A stretch of DNA of 60,663 nucleotides from UBA3210 sp048359995 (lineage in GTDB: Bacteria > Bacillota_I > Bacilli_A > RFN20 > CAG-449), in contig DBGCPK010000020.1 of the NCBI GenBank assembly GCA_048359995.1, forward strand, positions 1 through 60,663. The letters run 5' to 3'. The notes under the pieces were generated by a model, which made no database searches, was not told the DNA's origin, and worked only from the letters and a program-made list of their open reading frames with translations. How positions within the stretch are numbered: position 1 is the stretch's first letter; each line of letters opens with the position of its first letter. The translations under genes and the position numbers were made by a program. Shown here piece by piece: positions 25,841 through 34,515 of the stretch.

Positions 25841-26962
25841 ATGCCGGAAATTATATTGAAAAATATCACCAAAAGATGGGGGAAATTCGTCGGCGTCGAC
25901 AACCTGAATCTCGTGATCCGCGATCACGCTTTCGTTACCTTGTTAGGTCCGTCCGGCTGCGGAAAGACGACGACGCTTCGAATGATCGCCGGTCTGGAAA
26001 CGCCGACTTCGGGGCAGATCGTCATCGACGGAGTAACCGTCTTCGATTCGGAGAGGGGAATTAACGTTCCCCCGAACAAACGTGACGTCGGATTTTTGTT
26101 CCAAAATTATGCGCTTTGGCCGCATATGACGGTCTATCAGAACATCGCTTTCGGTTTGGAAAATCTGAAATGGAAGAAAGATGAAATCAAGAGTCGGGTG
26201 GAAGAACTGCTGAAAATGCTGAAAATCGAAGAATTTGTCGCCCGTTATCCGAGCGAACTCTCCGGCGGACAGCAACAGCGGGTCGCGATCGCGCGAACGC
26301 TGGCACCGAATCCGAAAGTCCTCTTTATGGACGAGCCGCTTTCCAATCTCGACGCCAAACTGCGCTTGGAGATGCGGACGGAGTTGAAACGACTGCATAC
26401 CGAAACCAATTCGACCTTTGTCTACGTTACGCACGACCAACTCGAAGCGATGACTTTGGCGACCGAAGTCTGTTTGATGGAAAAAGGAATCCTGCAACAG
26501 TACGATCCTCCTTTGGTGGTTTACGCCAATCCGAATAATCTTTTCGTCGCCGATTTTGTCGGGAATCCGACGATGAATTTCGTCGAATCTTCCGTGAAGC
26601 CAAAGGGTAAAAAGAAACTGGCCGTCGAATTTCAGGGAATCGAAGCGGTTTTCGAATCCAACGAACCGATCGATTTGACTGCCGGCGAGGCGGTGTTGGG
26701 AATACGCCCCGAGTTTGTCGAGATCGTCTCCGACGATCAAGAGGGAATCGACGCAAGCGTCTATTCTTCGCTTCCTTCCGGTATGGAAACGACGGTCAAA
26801 ATCAAACTGGGCGAAACGATTCTCACCTCCGTCGTCTTCGGAATCATCGATTATCCGATGGATACGCCGATACGGATCAATTTCAAGGGAGATCGAATCG
26901 TGTTGTTCGACAAAGCGACTTCTCAACGGATTACCGACGGTAAACTGATCATCGCAAAATAA
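25841..26962 (+). CDS. ABC transporter ATPase, FbpC/PotA type
   Basis: A 373-residue ATPase with Walker A LLGPSGCGKTTTLRM (about 35), the Q loop in FQNYALWPHM, signature LSGGQQQRVAIARTL, Walker B VLFMDEPLSNLDAK and the switch His in VTHDQ. The C-terminal 130 residues form a TOBE/MOP-like regulatory domain (FVGNPTMNFVES, GIRPEFVEI). GGAGG precedes the start. It powers the adjacent permease and may bind a regulatory ligand or sugar-system component through the TOBE part. Confidence 0.95.
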   Translation: MPEIILKNITKRWGKFVGVDNLNLVIRDHAFVTLLGPSGCGKTTTLRMIAGLETPTSGQIVIDGVTVFDSERGINVPPNKRDVGFLFQNYALWPHMTVYQNIAFGLENLKWKKDEIKSRVEELLKMLKIEEFVARYPSELSGGQQQRVAIARTLAPNPKVLFMDEPLSNLDAKLRLEMRTELKRLHTETNSTFVYVTHDQLEAMTLATEVCLMEKGILQQYDPPLVVYANPNNLFVADFVGNPTMNFVESSVKPKGKKKLAVEFQGIEAVFESNEPIDLTAGEAVLGIRPEFVEIVSDDQEGIDASVYSSLPSGMETTVKIKLGETILTSVVFGIIDYPMDTPIRINFKGDRIVLFDKATSQRITDGKLIIAK

Positions 26963-26979
26963 AAAAGATCATCCTTGCG

Positions 26980-27004
26980 GGCGCGCGGAAAAGCGCGCCT
27001 TTTT
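26980..27004 (+). terminator. Terminator of the ABC operon
   Basis: A GC-only 7-base stem, GGCGCGC and GCGCGCC around GGAAAA, with five T. Confidence 0.9.
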
Positions 27005-27012
27005 CGATCGCG

Positions 27013-27753
27013 TTATTTTTCGTTTGGACGATAAGCCTCTTCGGCCGAGGCGATTCTGCATTGCGTCAGGGCGTCGTGAATGCAAAGGCGACCGTCGGTA
27101 AAAGAGATGAGAACCAAAGACAAGACGACGACGAAAATCTCTCCGATGATGCCGATCAGGAGATAAACCGAAAGAAACTCGACGACGAAGATCATCAAAA
27201 AGCGGAGAAAGACTCGATTTGCGGATAAAAGAACGCCGCTTTTTCGATCGACTAACGCGCCTTTGAAGACTTTCATGAACGGAGTCTGCCGTTTTTTTGC
27301 GCAGAGAGGGACGATCAACTGAAAGATCAGAAGAGGAACAAACATGCACATCATGACCGTGACGACGTAGACGCTGTAAAAACGGCTGTATGCCTTTTTA
27401 TAGGTTTCGTCTTTTTTCAATGCTTCGTCGACGCGTTCTTCGGCTTCGTTGAAGGCTTCGGCAATTTCTTCGGAATTCATGCCTTCCGCCTCTTTTTCTT
27501 CGATAAAACGGGTCTGATCGAGCGTCGTCAAACCGTATTGCGATTCGATTTTATATGGAAAACCGTATTCTTCGCAGACTTCGGCGTAAGACAGGTTGAT
27601 CGTCGCGATTTCGGCTTTCGAGATATTTCGGACGGTGAAATTGCCCAAAGTAAAGAGAAGAACGAAAAAAACGATTACCGCCGCCAATCCGTCGAGAAAG
27701 TAGATGAGCATTCGCTTTCGAATCGAAAATTTTCGGGTTTCCGTCTCCGTCAT
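27013..27753 (-). CDS. RDD family membrane protein
   Basis: A 246-residue membrane protein. The longer frame upstream is Arg/Lys-rich without features, so the ATG at 27753 is taken; it overlaps the stop of a 41-codon frame. A first transmembrane segment (LIYFLDGLAAVIVFFVLLF, about 20-40) follows a basic N-terminus, then an extracellular Glu/Lys-rich region to about 130, two further helices and a last hydrophobic pair near 195-225. The layout fits RDD proteins, whose function is poorly known; some act as Na+/H+ transporters. It lies beside the sporulation operon in the opposite direction. Confidence 0.7.
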   Translation of the reverse strand: MTETETRKFSIRKRMLIYFLDGLAAVIVFFVLLFTLGNFTVRNISKAEIATINLSYAEVCEEYGFPYKIESQYGLTTLDQTRFIEEKEAEGMNSEEIAEAFNEAEERVDEALKKDETYKKAYSRFYSVYVVTVMMCMFVPLLIFQLIVPLCAKKRQTPFMKVFKGALVDRKSGVLLSANRVFLRFLMIFVVEFLSVYLLIGIIGEIFVVVLSLVLISFTDGRLCIHDALTQCRIASAEEAYRPNEK

Positions 27754-27875
27754 CTTCTTTCCGCCTTTCCGATCGAAACGCACACCGCGCATTCGGCAGC
27801 GAAGTCGAATTTCCGAACGGCGTGTTTTCTTTCGCCGGATCGGATCGTCGTTTCTTTGATATTGTCGAGGAACAT
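27750..27875 (-). CDS. Small ORF coupled to the RDD gene
   Basis: A 41-codon frame whose TGA overlaps the ATG of the RDD gene (ATGA). A TATAAT (about 27897-27902, leftward) and an AAAGGA about 10 bases before the ATG are present. The product (MFLDNIKETTIRSGERKHAV at the start) is basic with two Cys and matches nothing I know. It may be a leader that couples translation into the RDD gene. Confidence 0.35.
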   Translation of the reverse strand: MFLDNIKETTIRSGERKHAVRKFDFAAECAVCVSIGKAERR

Positions 27876-28027
27876 AATGAAAAATCCTTTCCTCTTTATT
27901 ATAATACATTCTTTTTCTTTTTTCATCGGAACGATTCGAATTCGGGTCGCTTCTTTTTTCTTTCCGCGCTTGTTTCGACAAATAGAGACATACGGTATGA
28001 ATATGATAGTTTCTGTGGAGGAAGAAT

Positions 28028-28381
28028 ATGGAAAGCAAAATCAAGATTACCTCCTTTGAAGACGGAATTGTCGTCAAAATTTCCGGAGAACTGGATTCTT
28101 CGAAAACAGGCCTTTACAAGGAGAAAATCCATCAGAGTATGCGGACGTTGGGACCCCGTTACATCGTGTGGGATTTAAAAGACCTGACTTTTCTGGATTC
28201 TTCGGGAATCGGTTTGATTTTGGGACGGTACAACGAGATCGAAAAAATCCGCGGTTCGATGGGCTTGGTGGGACTCAACGCCTACTCGCGGAAAATCGTA
28301 TCGATCTCCGGCTTGTTTCAAATCATCAAGGAATACAGTTCCCTCAAAGCTTTTATGAAGGAGGAAAAAATCAGTCAATGA
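28028..28381 (+). CDS. spoIIAA: Anti-sigma F factor antagonist (STAS)
   Basis: A 117-residue STAS-domain protein. The segment TFLDSSGIGLILGRYNE holds the serine that SpoIIAB phosphorylates in B. subtilis. The length and the downstream neighbours fix the identity. Its dephosphorylated form releases sigma F from SpoIIAB in the forespore. GGAGGA lies upstream; a GTATGAAT near 28000 could be a sigma-H type -10, but no clear -35 was found. Its stop overlaps the next start as ATGA. Confidence 0.95.
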   Translation: MESKIKITSFEDGIVVKISGELDSSKTGLYKEKIHQSMRTLGPRYIVWDLKDLTFLDSSGIGLILGRYNEIEKIRGSMGLVGLNAYSRKIVSISGLFQIIKEYSSLKAFMKEEKISQ

Positions 28382-28827
28382 GCAATTCAATGGAATTAAA
28401 GTTCAAGGCGTCGATCAGCAACGAATTGCTGGCCAGACAGGCGATCGTGGCGTTCATCAATCCGATCAATCCGACGTATGAAGAAATCGGCGAATACAAG
28501 ACGATCGTTTCGGAAGCGGTTTCCAACGCGATCATTCACGGTTATCATTTCGACGCCTCGAAAGACGTCTATCTGAAAGCGACGATTCTGGAAGACGAAG
28601 TGGAGATCATCGTCAGGGACTACGGGATCGGAATCAAAAATCTGGAAGAAGCAAGAACGCCGCATTTTACGACCCGTCCCGATCTGGAACGCGCCGGAAT
28701 GGGGTTGACGATCATCGAAACGCTGAGCGATTCGTTTTCGATTTCCTCCGTCGAAGGCATGGGCGTCAAACTCGTGATCCGGAAGAAGTACTCGCTGGAT
28801 AAAAATGTCGATGAACAAAGAGTCTGA
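28378..28827 (+). CDS. spoIIAB: Anti-sigma F factor / serine kinase
   Basis: A 149-residue GHKL-fold kinase. ATP-site boxes are SEAVSNAIIHGY (N box), VRDYGIGI (G1) and RAGMGLTIIETLSD (G2). The start is fixed by the ATGA overlap with spoIIAA and the AAGGAGG upstream. It holds sigma F inactive and phosphorylates SpoIIAA. It overlaps sigF by 23 bases, so all three genes are translated together. Confidence 0.95.
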   Translation: MSNSMELKFKASISNELLARQAIVAFINPINPTYEEIGEYKTIVSEAVSNAIIHGYHFDASKDVYLKATILEDEVEIIVRDYGIGIKNLEEARTPHFTTRPDLERAGMGLTIIETLSDSFSISSVEGMGVKLVIRKKYSLDKNVDEQRV

Positions 28828-29515
28828 GGATTACCTTCTCTTATCCCGGATCAAAAACAAGGATCAGCAGGCATTCGACGAGTTTTACGCCAAAAACGAA
28901 CCTCTCGTATATTCTTTGTTGCAGAAATACGCGCACAAAGCCAAAGATTACGAGGAACTGGTCATGTGCGCGAAATACGGATTGGTTCTGGCGATTTACA
29001 ATTTCGATCTCTCTTACGACGTGATGTTTTCCACATATGCCGTGCCGATGATTCTGGGAGAAATCAAAAAGTATTTCAAAAATTTAAGCGCGGTCAAGAT
29101 TTCGCGCCGCTTTCAGGATTTGAGAAAGAAGATCAACGAAGCCAACGATCTTCTTCATGAGCAGTACAATCGTTCGCCGACCGTCGAGGAGATCTCCGCT
29201 TTTCTCGACGAACCCTCCGAAGATATTCTCGAAGCGATGTCGTCTTTTCTTCCGATCGGTTCGCTCGACGAATCCGTCAACGAAGATACTCTCCGCATCG
29301 AAATGATCAAGGACGACTCGCTTTCGATCATCGATCGCATGGATCTCAATTTGGCGTTGGAGGGCTTGAATAAAAAGGAAAGGTTGATCATCGAACTGAG
29401 GTATTTCGACGGCCTTACGCAACAGGAGGTCAGCGAAAGGCTTCACATCAGTCAGGTTCAGGTCAGCCGCATCGAAGCGAAAACGCTGAATCGATTGAAG
29501 GAAATGATGTTTTAA
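28805..29515 (+). CDS. sigF: RNA polymerase forespore sigma factor F
   Basis: A 236-residue group 3 sigma factor. Region 2 includes MCAKYGLVLAIYNFDLSYDVMF-like residues with FSTYAVPMILGEIK; region 3 covers about 100-150; region 4 ends in LTQQEVSERLHISQVQVSRIEA, a helix-turn-helix. Two ATG codons (28805, 28811) are possible starts. It directs forespore genes after asymmetric division. The downstream spoVA genes begin 46 bases later and are normally under sigma G in B. subtilis; I see no clear sigma-G promoter in that gap. Confidence 0.94.
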   Translation: MSMNKESEDYLLLSRIKNKDQQAFDEFYAKNEPLVYSLLQKYAHKAKDYEELVMCAKYGLVLAIYNFDLSYDVMFSTYAVPMILGEIKKYFKNLSAVKISRRFQDLRKKINEANDLLHEQYNRSPTVEEISAFLDEPSEDILEAMSSFLPIGSLDESVNEDTLRIEMIKDDSLSIIDRMDLNLALEGLNKKERLIIELRYFDGLTQQEVSERLHISQVQVSRIEAKTLNRLKEMMF

Positions 29516-29561
29516 AGAATAGTTATCCGCAATCTGCCGAAAATAAACATCGAGGTGGATT

Positions 29562-30014
29562 ATGGATAAAGAAGCATACAAGGAAATTGTTAAAAAGAAT
29601 CAAGTCAAAACCAATTGGCTGAAAGAAGGTGGATTGGCCTTTTTAGGCGGCGGATTGCTCGGCGTGATTTCGCAAGCTCTGATCGATTTTTACGCTCGGG
29701 TTCTTCACGTCGAAATCGAACTGGCCTTTTCGTTGAGCAGCATTACCCTTGTCGTTTTGGCGACATTGTTGACGATGATCGGCATTTACAACAATCTGGG
29801 GCAGATTTTCGGCGCCGGACTTTTCATTCCGATTACCGGATTCGGAAATTCGATGGTCAGCGAGGGTGTGGAAGGACACAGCGAGGGGTTGATTTACGGA
29901 ATCGGCGCGAGGACGTTCTCCTTGGCAGGTTCGGTGATCGTCTACGGATTGGGATCGAGTTTCGTCTGCTGCCTGATCTACTACGTTCTCTACGTCGCGG
30001 GAGTCGTCCGATGA
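29562..30014 (+). CDS. spoVAC: Stage V sporulation protein AC
   Basis: A 150-residue membrane protein with three to four helices. The NWLKEGGLAFLGGGLLGVI opening and the ITGFGNSMVSEGVEGHSEGL segment are typical of SpoVAC. In B. subtilis it acts as a mechanosensitive channel component for dipicolinic acid passage in the spore inner membrane. GAGGTGG precedes the start. It ends in an ATGA overlap with spoVAD. Confidence 0.94.
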   Translation: MDKEAYKEIVKKNQVKTNWLKEGGLAFLGGGLLGVISQALIDFYARVLHVEIELAFSLSSITLVVLATLLTMIGIYNNLGQIFGAGLFIPITGFGNSMVSEGVEGHSEGLIYGIGARTFSLAGSVIVYGLGSSFVCCLIYYVLYVAGVVR

Positions 30015-31006
30015 GTTTGCTGACTTTGTCGTTCGACAACGTTTTCGTCCGCGCGTGTTCTTCGGTTTCCGGACCGAAAGAAAAAGATGGACCTCTGGGG
30101 CAGTATTTCGATTATTCGTTCGACCGCGAAAGAGCCGGACAGAAAACTTTCGAACAAGGCGAAAGGGCGATGTTGACGAAAGCGGTGGAAATTCTTTTGA
30201 AAAAAGGGAAAATCCCGTTGGACAAGATTTCGGTTTGCCTCGGCGGGGATCTGACGAATCAGATCGCAATCTCCAATCTTCTCGCCAAGGACCTTCCTCT
30301 GTCGTTTATCGGCGTTTATTCGGCGTGTTCGACGATGATCCTGTCGATGAATCTGGCCAGCGTTTTCGTTTCGACGGGATATTGCGAAAACGCCTTATGC
30401 TTTTCCAGCAGCAATTATGGAACCAGCGAACGGCAGTTCCGTTACCCGTTGGAGTACGGCGTCTATAAAAAGGCGACGACGACCATCACGGTTTCCGGCT
30501 GCGGTGCTTGCATCATCGGCAACGAAAAATCGCGAATCCGCGTGAATGCGGCGACTTTCGGAAGCGTAGAAGACGTCGAATGGAACGACGTTTCCGATAT
30601 GGGATCGCCGATGTCCTACGCGGCGTATAAGACGATCCGTTCGCACTTGCAAAATGTCCGTGCGAATCCGGAAGACTATGATTTGATACTGACAGGCGAT
30701 CTTTCGGCACTCGGATCGAAAATTCTTCGGGAAATGTTTGAAAAAGACGGCAATCCGCTTGTCAATCATTTGGACGCGGGAATGTTGGTCTATCGCCCCG
30801 ACGACAAGAGCAAATTCATGGGCGGTTCGGGCTGCGGTTGTATCACGTTGACGAGTTTCGGCTATATCTTCAAGAAAATGGTCGCGCAGGAATACAAAAG
30901 GGTGCTTTTAGTCGGTACGGGGGCGCTGCATTCGGCGACCAGCGTTCAGCAAAAGGATTCGATTCCCGTCGTCGCGCACGCGATCGAGTTGGAGGTGGTC
31001 TTATGA
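30011..31006 (+). CDS. spoVAD: Stage V sporulation protein AD
   Basis: A 331-residue thiolase-fold protein. The start is fixed by the ATGA overlap; a longer frame upstream is a shadow of spoVAC. Segments VYSACSTMILSMNLAS (the position of the thiolase Cys) and FMGGSGCGCITLTSFGYI support SpoVAD, which binds dipicolinic acid and loads it into the spore. The usual length is about 335. It overlaps spoVAE by 4 bases. Confidence 0.95.
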   Translation: MSLLTLSFDNVFVRACSSVSGPKEKDGPLGQYFDYSFDRERAGQKTFEQGERAMLTKAVEILLKKGKIPLDKISVCLGGDLTNQIAISNLLAKDLPLSFIGVYSACSTMILSMNLASVFVSTGYCENALCFSSSNYGTSERQFRYPLEYGVYKKATTTITVSGCGACIIGNEKSRIRVNAATFGSVEDVEWNDVSDMGSPMSYAAYKTIRSHLQNVRANPEDYDLILTGDLSALGSKILREMFEKDGNPLVNHLDAGMLVYRPDDKSKFMGGSGCGCITLTSFGYIFKKMVAQEYKRVLLVGTGALHSATSVQQKDSIPVVAHAIELEVVL

Positions 31007-31356
31007 TCTACCTTTACAGCTTCCTTTTTGCCGGATTCGTCTGCCTTTTGGGGCAAATCGTTTACGAAAAAACCAAATTATCCCCGGGACACATCACCTC
31101 TTTTCTCGTGGTGATCGGCGCTGTTTTGGGGGCTTTCGGATTGTACGAATATCTGATCGAATACATCGGCGGCGGCGCCAGCGTCCTGATTACCAATTTC
31201 GGATATCTCCTCGTCAAAGGCGGTATAGAGGGGATTCAAACGGAGGGGTTTATCGGAATCTTTTCGCATATTTTCAAATATTGCTCGATTACGTTGAGCG
31301 TGACGATTTTGCTGACCCTTTTAAGCGGACTGATCTTTAAGCCGCGCGACAAATGA
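31003..31356 (+). CDS. spoVAE: Stage V sporulation protein AE
   Basis: A 117-residue membrane protein with three helices. SFLFAGFVCLLGQIVYEKTK and LTPG-like LSPGHITSFLVVIGAVLG are typical of the SpoVAEb branch. GGAGG lies within the end of spoVAD. It forms the DPA channel with SpoVAC. Only one AE gene is present, while B. subtilis has two. Confidence 0.92.
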   Translation: MIYLYSFLFAGFVCLLGQIVYEKTKLSPGHITSFLVVIGAVLGAFGLYEYLIEYIGGGASVLITNFGYLLVKGGIEGIQTEGFIGIFSHIFKYCSITLSVTILLTLLSGLIFKPRDK

Positions 31357-32705
31357 CAAACCTTTATCGGGAAGTAACGCGGAGACTCCGTCCGGAAAAG
31401 AATTTCGACGTCTACACGCGAAAAATCAAAGTGAGTTTCGGTCAGATCGATTTGATTTTTCTGTCTTCTTGCATCGATACGCAATTGGTTCTCGAAGCGG
31501 TGCAGAGCATAAAAAAAGTCAAAAACCAACTGATCCTCGATCGAAGAATCGACGTACCGCAGATAGAGGAAGAAGAGAATGTCGATGTTCTGATCGAGTG
31601 CTTTTACAACGGAGAACTCTTGATTTTCTATAAAGAAAAGGCCTTTCACGCCGATTGCAAAAAACTGCCGATGCGCGGAATCGACGAGCCTTACAGCGAG
31701 AAAGCGATTCGCGGATCGCGCGACGGTTTCAATGAAAATCTCAATACCAATATCGCCTTGATCCGATTGAGACTCAAAAGCGAAAAACTGCACACCGACC
31801 TTTTCACGGTTTCGGAATACGGAAAGACCGCCGTTTGTCTTGTCTATCTGGAAGACAAGGCAAACCCCGAGATCGTCGGAGAATTGAGCCGGAAAATTCA
31901 AAATCTTCGCGTAAACTCCCTGATTATGACTGATCGGTCTTTGGAAGAAAAACTTTTTCAGCAGGGAAAAGTGATTTATCCGTTGGTCCGTTATACGGAG
32001 AGACCGGACGTGGCTTCCATTCACATCATGAACGGAAAAATCGTCATTCTCGTCGACACGTCTTCCAGCGCCCTGATCACGCCGATCTGCCTTCTCGATC
32101 ATCTCAAACACGTCGAAGAGTTCCGACAGTCTCCTTTTATCGGTTCGTTCACCAAATTTCTTCGGATTCTTTCGATTTTGATCTCGCTATTTCTTTCTCC
32201 GACGATTTTGGCTCTCTACATCGACCACGATTTCGCCCACTTTTTTCGTCTGGACACTTCGATGAGAGTCGGAGATCTCGCCTTTCAAATGCTCGCGGGA
32301 ACGATCATTCTGGAAATCTTCCGCATCGCGGTAGTCCATACTCCGACGCCTCTTGTCGGGGCGATTAGTTTGGTTTCCGCGTTGGTGTTGGGGCAGGTCA
32401 GCATCGAACTGGGTATCTTTTCCAACGAAATGCTTTTGGTCGTCTGTATCAGCGCCATCTGCGGTTTTGCCACGCCGAGTTACGAATTGTCGTTATCCAA
32501 CAAATTGGTTTCTTTGATTCTTCTTCTCGTCGTCGCCTTTTTCAAGATGGAGGGGTATTTGATCGCTTTGATCCTCCTCTTCCTCTATCTGGTATCGATA
32601 CGGACGTTCGGAATTCCTTATCTTTATCCGATTTGTCCGATGAACATCCGAAAACTCACAGGTTTTCTATTCAGAACCAGCAGCGACGACAAAGAAAATA
32701 CTTAG
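31353..32705 (+). CDS. spoVAF: Stage V sporulation protein AF (GerA family)
   Basis: A 450-residue GerA-family protein. The soluble N-terminal part carries the family block IRGSRDGFNENLNTNIALIR (about 125), and four to five transmembrane segments lie between about 268 and 430. Position at the end of a spoVA operon points to SpoVAF rather than a germinant-receptor A subunit, but without GerB/GerC partners the two cannot be told apart by sequence alone. It overlaps spoVAE by ATGA, and its TAG overlaps the TAG of the convergent tRNA-modification gene. Confidence 0.88.
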   Translation: MTNLYREVTRRLRPEKNFDVYTRKIKVSFGQIDLIFLSSCIDTQLVLEAVQSIKKVKNQLILDRRIDVPQIEEEENVDVLIECFYNGELLIFYKEKAFHADCKKLPMRGIDEPYSEKAIRGSRDGFNENLNTNIALIRLRLKSEKLHTDLFTVSEYGKTAVCLVYLEDKANPEIVGELSRKIQNLRVNSLIMTDRSLEEKLFQQGKVIYPLVRYTERPDVASIHIMNGKIVILVDTSSSALITPICLLDHLKHVEEFRQSPFIGSFTKFLRILSILISLFLSPTILALYIDHDFAHFFRLDTSMRVGDLAFQMLAGTIILEIFRIAVVHTPTPLVGAISLVSALVLGQVSIELGIFSNEMLLVVCISAICGFATPSYELSLSNKLVSLILLLVVAFFKMEGYLIALILLFLYLVSIRTFGIPYLYPICPMNIRKLTGFLFRTSSDDKENT

Positions 32706-33535
32706 TCTTCTTCTTTTTTGTCGTAATCGTCGAGAAAAGAATGGCGGACGCCGCCGCTTTTATAGCCGAGAATCATATCCAACGTGACGTTTTCCGCGCT
32801 TTTAAAGATGTTCTTTTCCACCTGCGGATTGTAACTTAACAGGCTGCGAATCAGTTTTTTCGTTTCGCTTCTCTGGGAGTTGATTTCTTTTTTCGCGGCT
32901 CCTTCGGTGAACCGGCAAGCGCATTGGAGAAATTCGAGGCGGTGATAGTTTTTCCAACCGACGATATCCCTTTCGCGGATAAAATACATCGGACGGATCA
33001 ATTCCATGCCTTCGAAGTGCGTGGAATGCAATTTGGGAAGCATCGTCTGGAAAGAGCCGGAATTGAGAAGATTCATCAAAGTGGTTTCGATGACGTCGTC
33101 GTAGTGATGCCCGAGAGCAATTTTATTGCACCCCGATTTCCGAGCGATCGTATACAGAGCGCCGCGCCGCATTTTCGCGCAGAGAAAACAGGGGCTACGA
33201 TCCTGCGCGTTGGCAACCTGAAAGATATTGGTTTCGACGATTTCGGCGGGAATATCCAGTTTTTTCAGGTTTTCGCGAATCAAATTCAGATTCGCTTCGT
33301 TATACCCCGGATTCATCACGATGTATTTCGCTTCGAATTCGAAATCCGAGTGCTTTCGGAGTTGCTGAAAAAGTTTTGCCAAAAGCATCGAGTCCTTTCC
33401 TCCCGAAATGCAGACGCAAACGCGATCATGAGGTTGCAGCAGTCGATATTCCTGAATGGCCTTGATAAAGCGCGACCATATTTTCGCACGGTATTTTCGG
33501 GTGATCGATTGTTCGAATTCGTCGCTTCTGTTCAT
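32702..33535 (-). CDS. TtcA-like PP-loop tRNA 2-thiolation protein
   Basis: A 277-residue PP-loop ATPase. SGGKDSMLL is the ATP loop; PCFLCAKMRRG holds the C-x-x-C pair and CACRF a third Cys, the Fe-S ligands of TtcA-type enzymes. ALGHHYDDVIETTLMN is also conserved. TtcA makes 2-thiocytidine at tRNA position 32; related family members act on other uridines, so the exact target is uncertain. The start is fixed by the ATGA overlap with tcdA; the much longer frame upstream is a shadow of tcdA. Confidence 0.85.
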   Translation of the reverse strand: MNRSDEFEQSITRKYRAKIWSRFIKAIQEYRLLQPHDRVCVCISGGKDSMLLAKLFQQLRKHSDFEFEAKYIVMNPGYNEANLNLIRENLKKLDIPAEIVETNIFQVANAQDRSPCFLCAKMRRGALYTIARKSGCNKIALGHHYDDVIETTLMNLLNSGSFQTMLPKLHSTHFEGMELIRPMYFIRERDIVGWKNYHRLEFLQCACRFTEGAAKKEINSQRSETKKLIRSLLSYNPQVEKNIFKSAENVTLDMILGYKSGGVRHSFLDDYDKKEED

Positions 33536-34254
33536 CGTCGTTCTTCCTTTCCGATTAAATCTTTGACTACTTCTCCCGAAAGAATCAGTCCGGCGACGGA
33601 GGGAACGAAACTGACGCTCGCGGGTACGATTCTCTTCGGGTTTCTTTCGTCGCGGAGTTCCTTTTTCGGACTGAGAGGTTCTTCCTCGGAATAGACGACT
33701 TTCAGAGAGTCGATTTTTCGTTTTCTCAACGCGCTTCGCATTCTCCGCGCCAAAGGGCATACCGAAGTGGAGAAAATATCCGCGACTCGAAAACGGGTCG
33801 GATCCAACTTGTTTCCGGTTCCCATCGAAGAGATGATCGGAACGCCGCATTCTCGGCACTTTTCGACCAGAAGCAATTTCGCGGACAATGTGTCGATCGC
33901 GTCCACCACGTAGTCGTAACGGGAGAAGTCGAAAGAAGAGATCGTTTCTTCGTTCACGAAAATCGGATAGACGTTCACTTCGGCTTCGGGGTTGACGGAA
34001 AGAATCCGCGCTTTCATGACTTCGACTTTGCGCTGACGGAGCGTTTCCGTCGTGGCGATGAGTTGACGATTGAGATTGGAAACGGAAACGATGTCGTCGT
34101 CGATCAAATCGAAACGGCCGATTCCGGCGCGAACCAATCCTTCGCAAGCGAAAGAACCGACGCCGCCGATACCGAAAACGGCAACGCGCGAACGGCGAAG
34201 TATTTCCATATTCTTCTCTCCGATCAACAGTTCGGTTCTGACAAAAGATTCCAT
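33532..34254 (-). CDS. tcdA: tRNA threonylcarbamoyladenosine dehydratase
   Basis: A 240-residue ThiF/E1-like enzyme. VAVFGIGGVGSFACEGLVRAG is the ATP site, DDDIVSVSNLNRQL the adenylation region and VVDAIDTLSAKLLL the second nucleotide block. The late CPLARRMRSALRK segment is typical of the CsdL/TcdA branch. It turns t6A at tRNA position 37 into cyclic ct6A with ATP. In an operon with the TtcA-like gene, so both products act on the anticodon loop. Confidence 0.92.
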   Translation of the reverse strand: MESFVRTELLIGEKNMEILRRSRVAVFGIGGVGSFACEGLVRAGIGRFDLIDDDIVSVSNLNRQLIATTETLRQRKVEVMKARILSVNPEAEVNVYPIFVNEETISSFDFSRYDYVVDAIDTLSAKLLLVEKCRECGVPIISSMGTGNKLDPTRFRVADIFSTSVCPLARRMRSALRKRKIDSLKVVYSEEEPLSPKKELRDERNPKRIVPASVSFVPSVAGLILSGEVVKDLIGKEERR

Positions 34255-34420
34255 CGATGTCTTTCCTTTTCAAAGTTATTCTAATCACAACTTCTTTTCG
34301 ATTCAAGAAAAAACAAAGAAAGAAGCGGAAAAGAAGAGCGGAAAAACCGGCGAAATCGAACGGATATCTTATTGAATTTCGCTCTTCCTATCGTTTTGAC
34401 TGGTCGATTTTGTTCACCTG

Positions 34421-34429
34421 TGCTATATT
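34421..34429 (+). promoter_or_regulatory. Extended -10 promoter (TGcTATATT)
   Basis: TGcTATATT with no -35 at 17 bases. The start near 34436 would put the structured leader at the very 5' end of the mRNA. Confidence 0.45.
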
Positions 34430-34441
34430 ACTTGTGTATCC

Positions 34442-34497
34442 GCTTCAATTGCACAAAGTCCGCGAAAACATAAGCGGTGAATGCAATGAATTGAAGC
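34442..34497 (+). promoter_or_regulatory. Structured 5' leader of a lipoprotein gene
   Basis: A perfect 9-base inverted repeat, GCTTCAATT (34442) and AATTGAAGC (34489), is extended by GCA/TGC after a small bulge and encloses a CCGC/GCGG hairpin. It ends just before the AGGAG of the lipoprotein gene. No known riboswitch pattern was recognised. Confidence 0.4.
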
Positions 34498-34515
34498 AAA
34501 GGTTAGGAGTGCGGA

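Noticed and set aside
25943..26926. A 327-codon minus-strand frame opposite the ABC ATPase
   Set aside because: It is antisense to Walker and signature motifs that are conserved, with no start signals.
32702..34306. A single 534-codon minus-strand gene in place of two
   Set aside because: The first half is an out-of-frame shadow of tcdA, and the ATGA overlap at 33532-33535 marks the true start of the TtcA-like gene.
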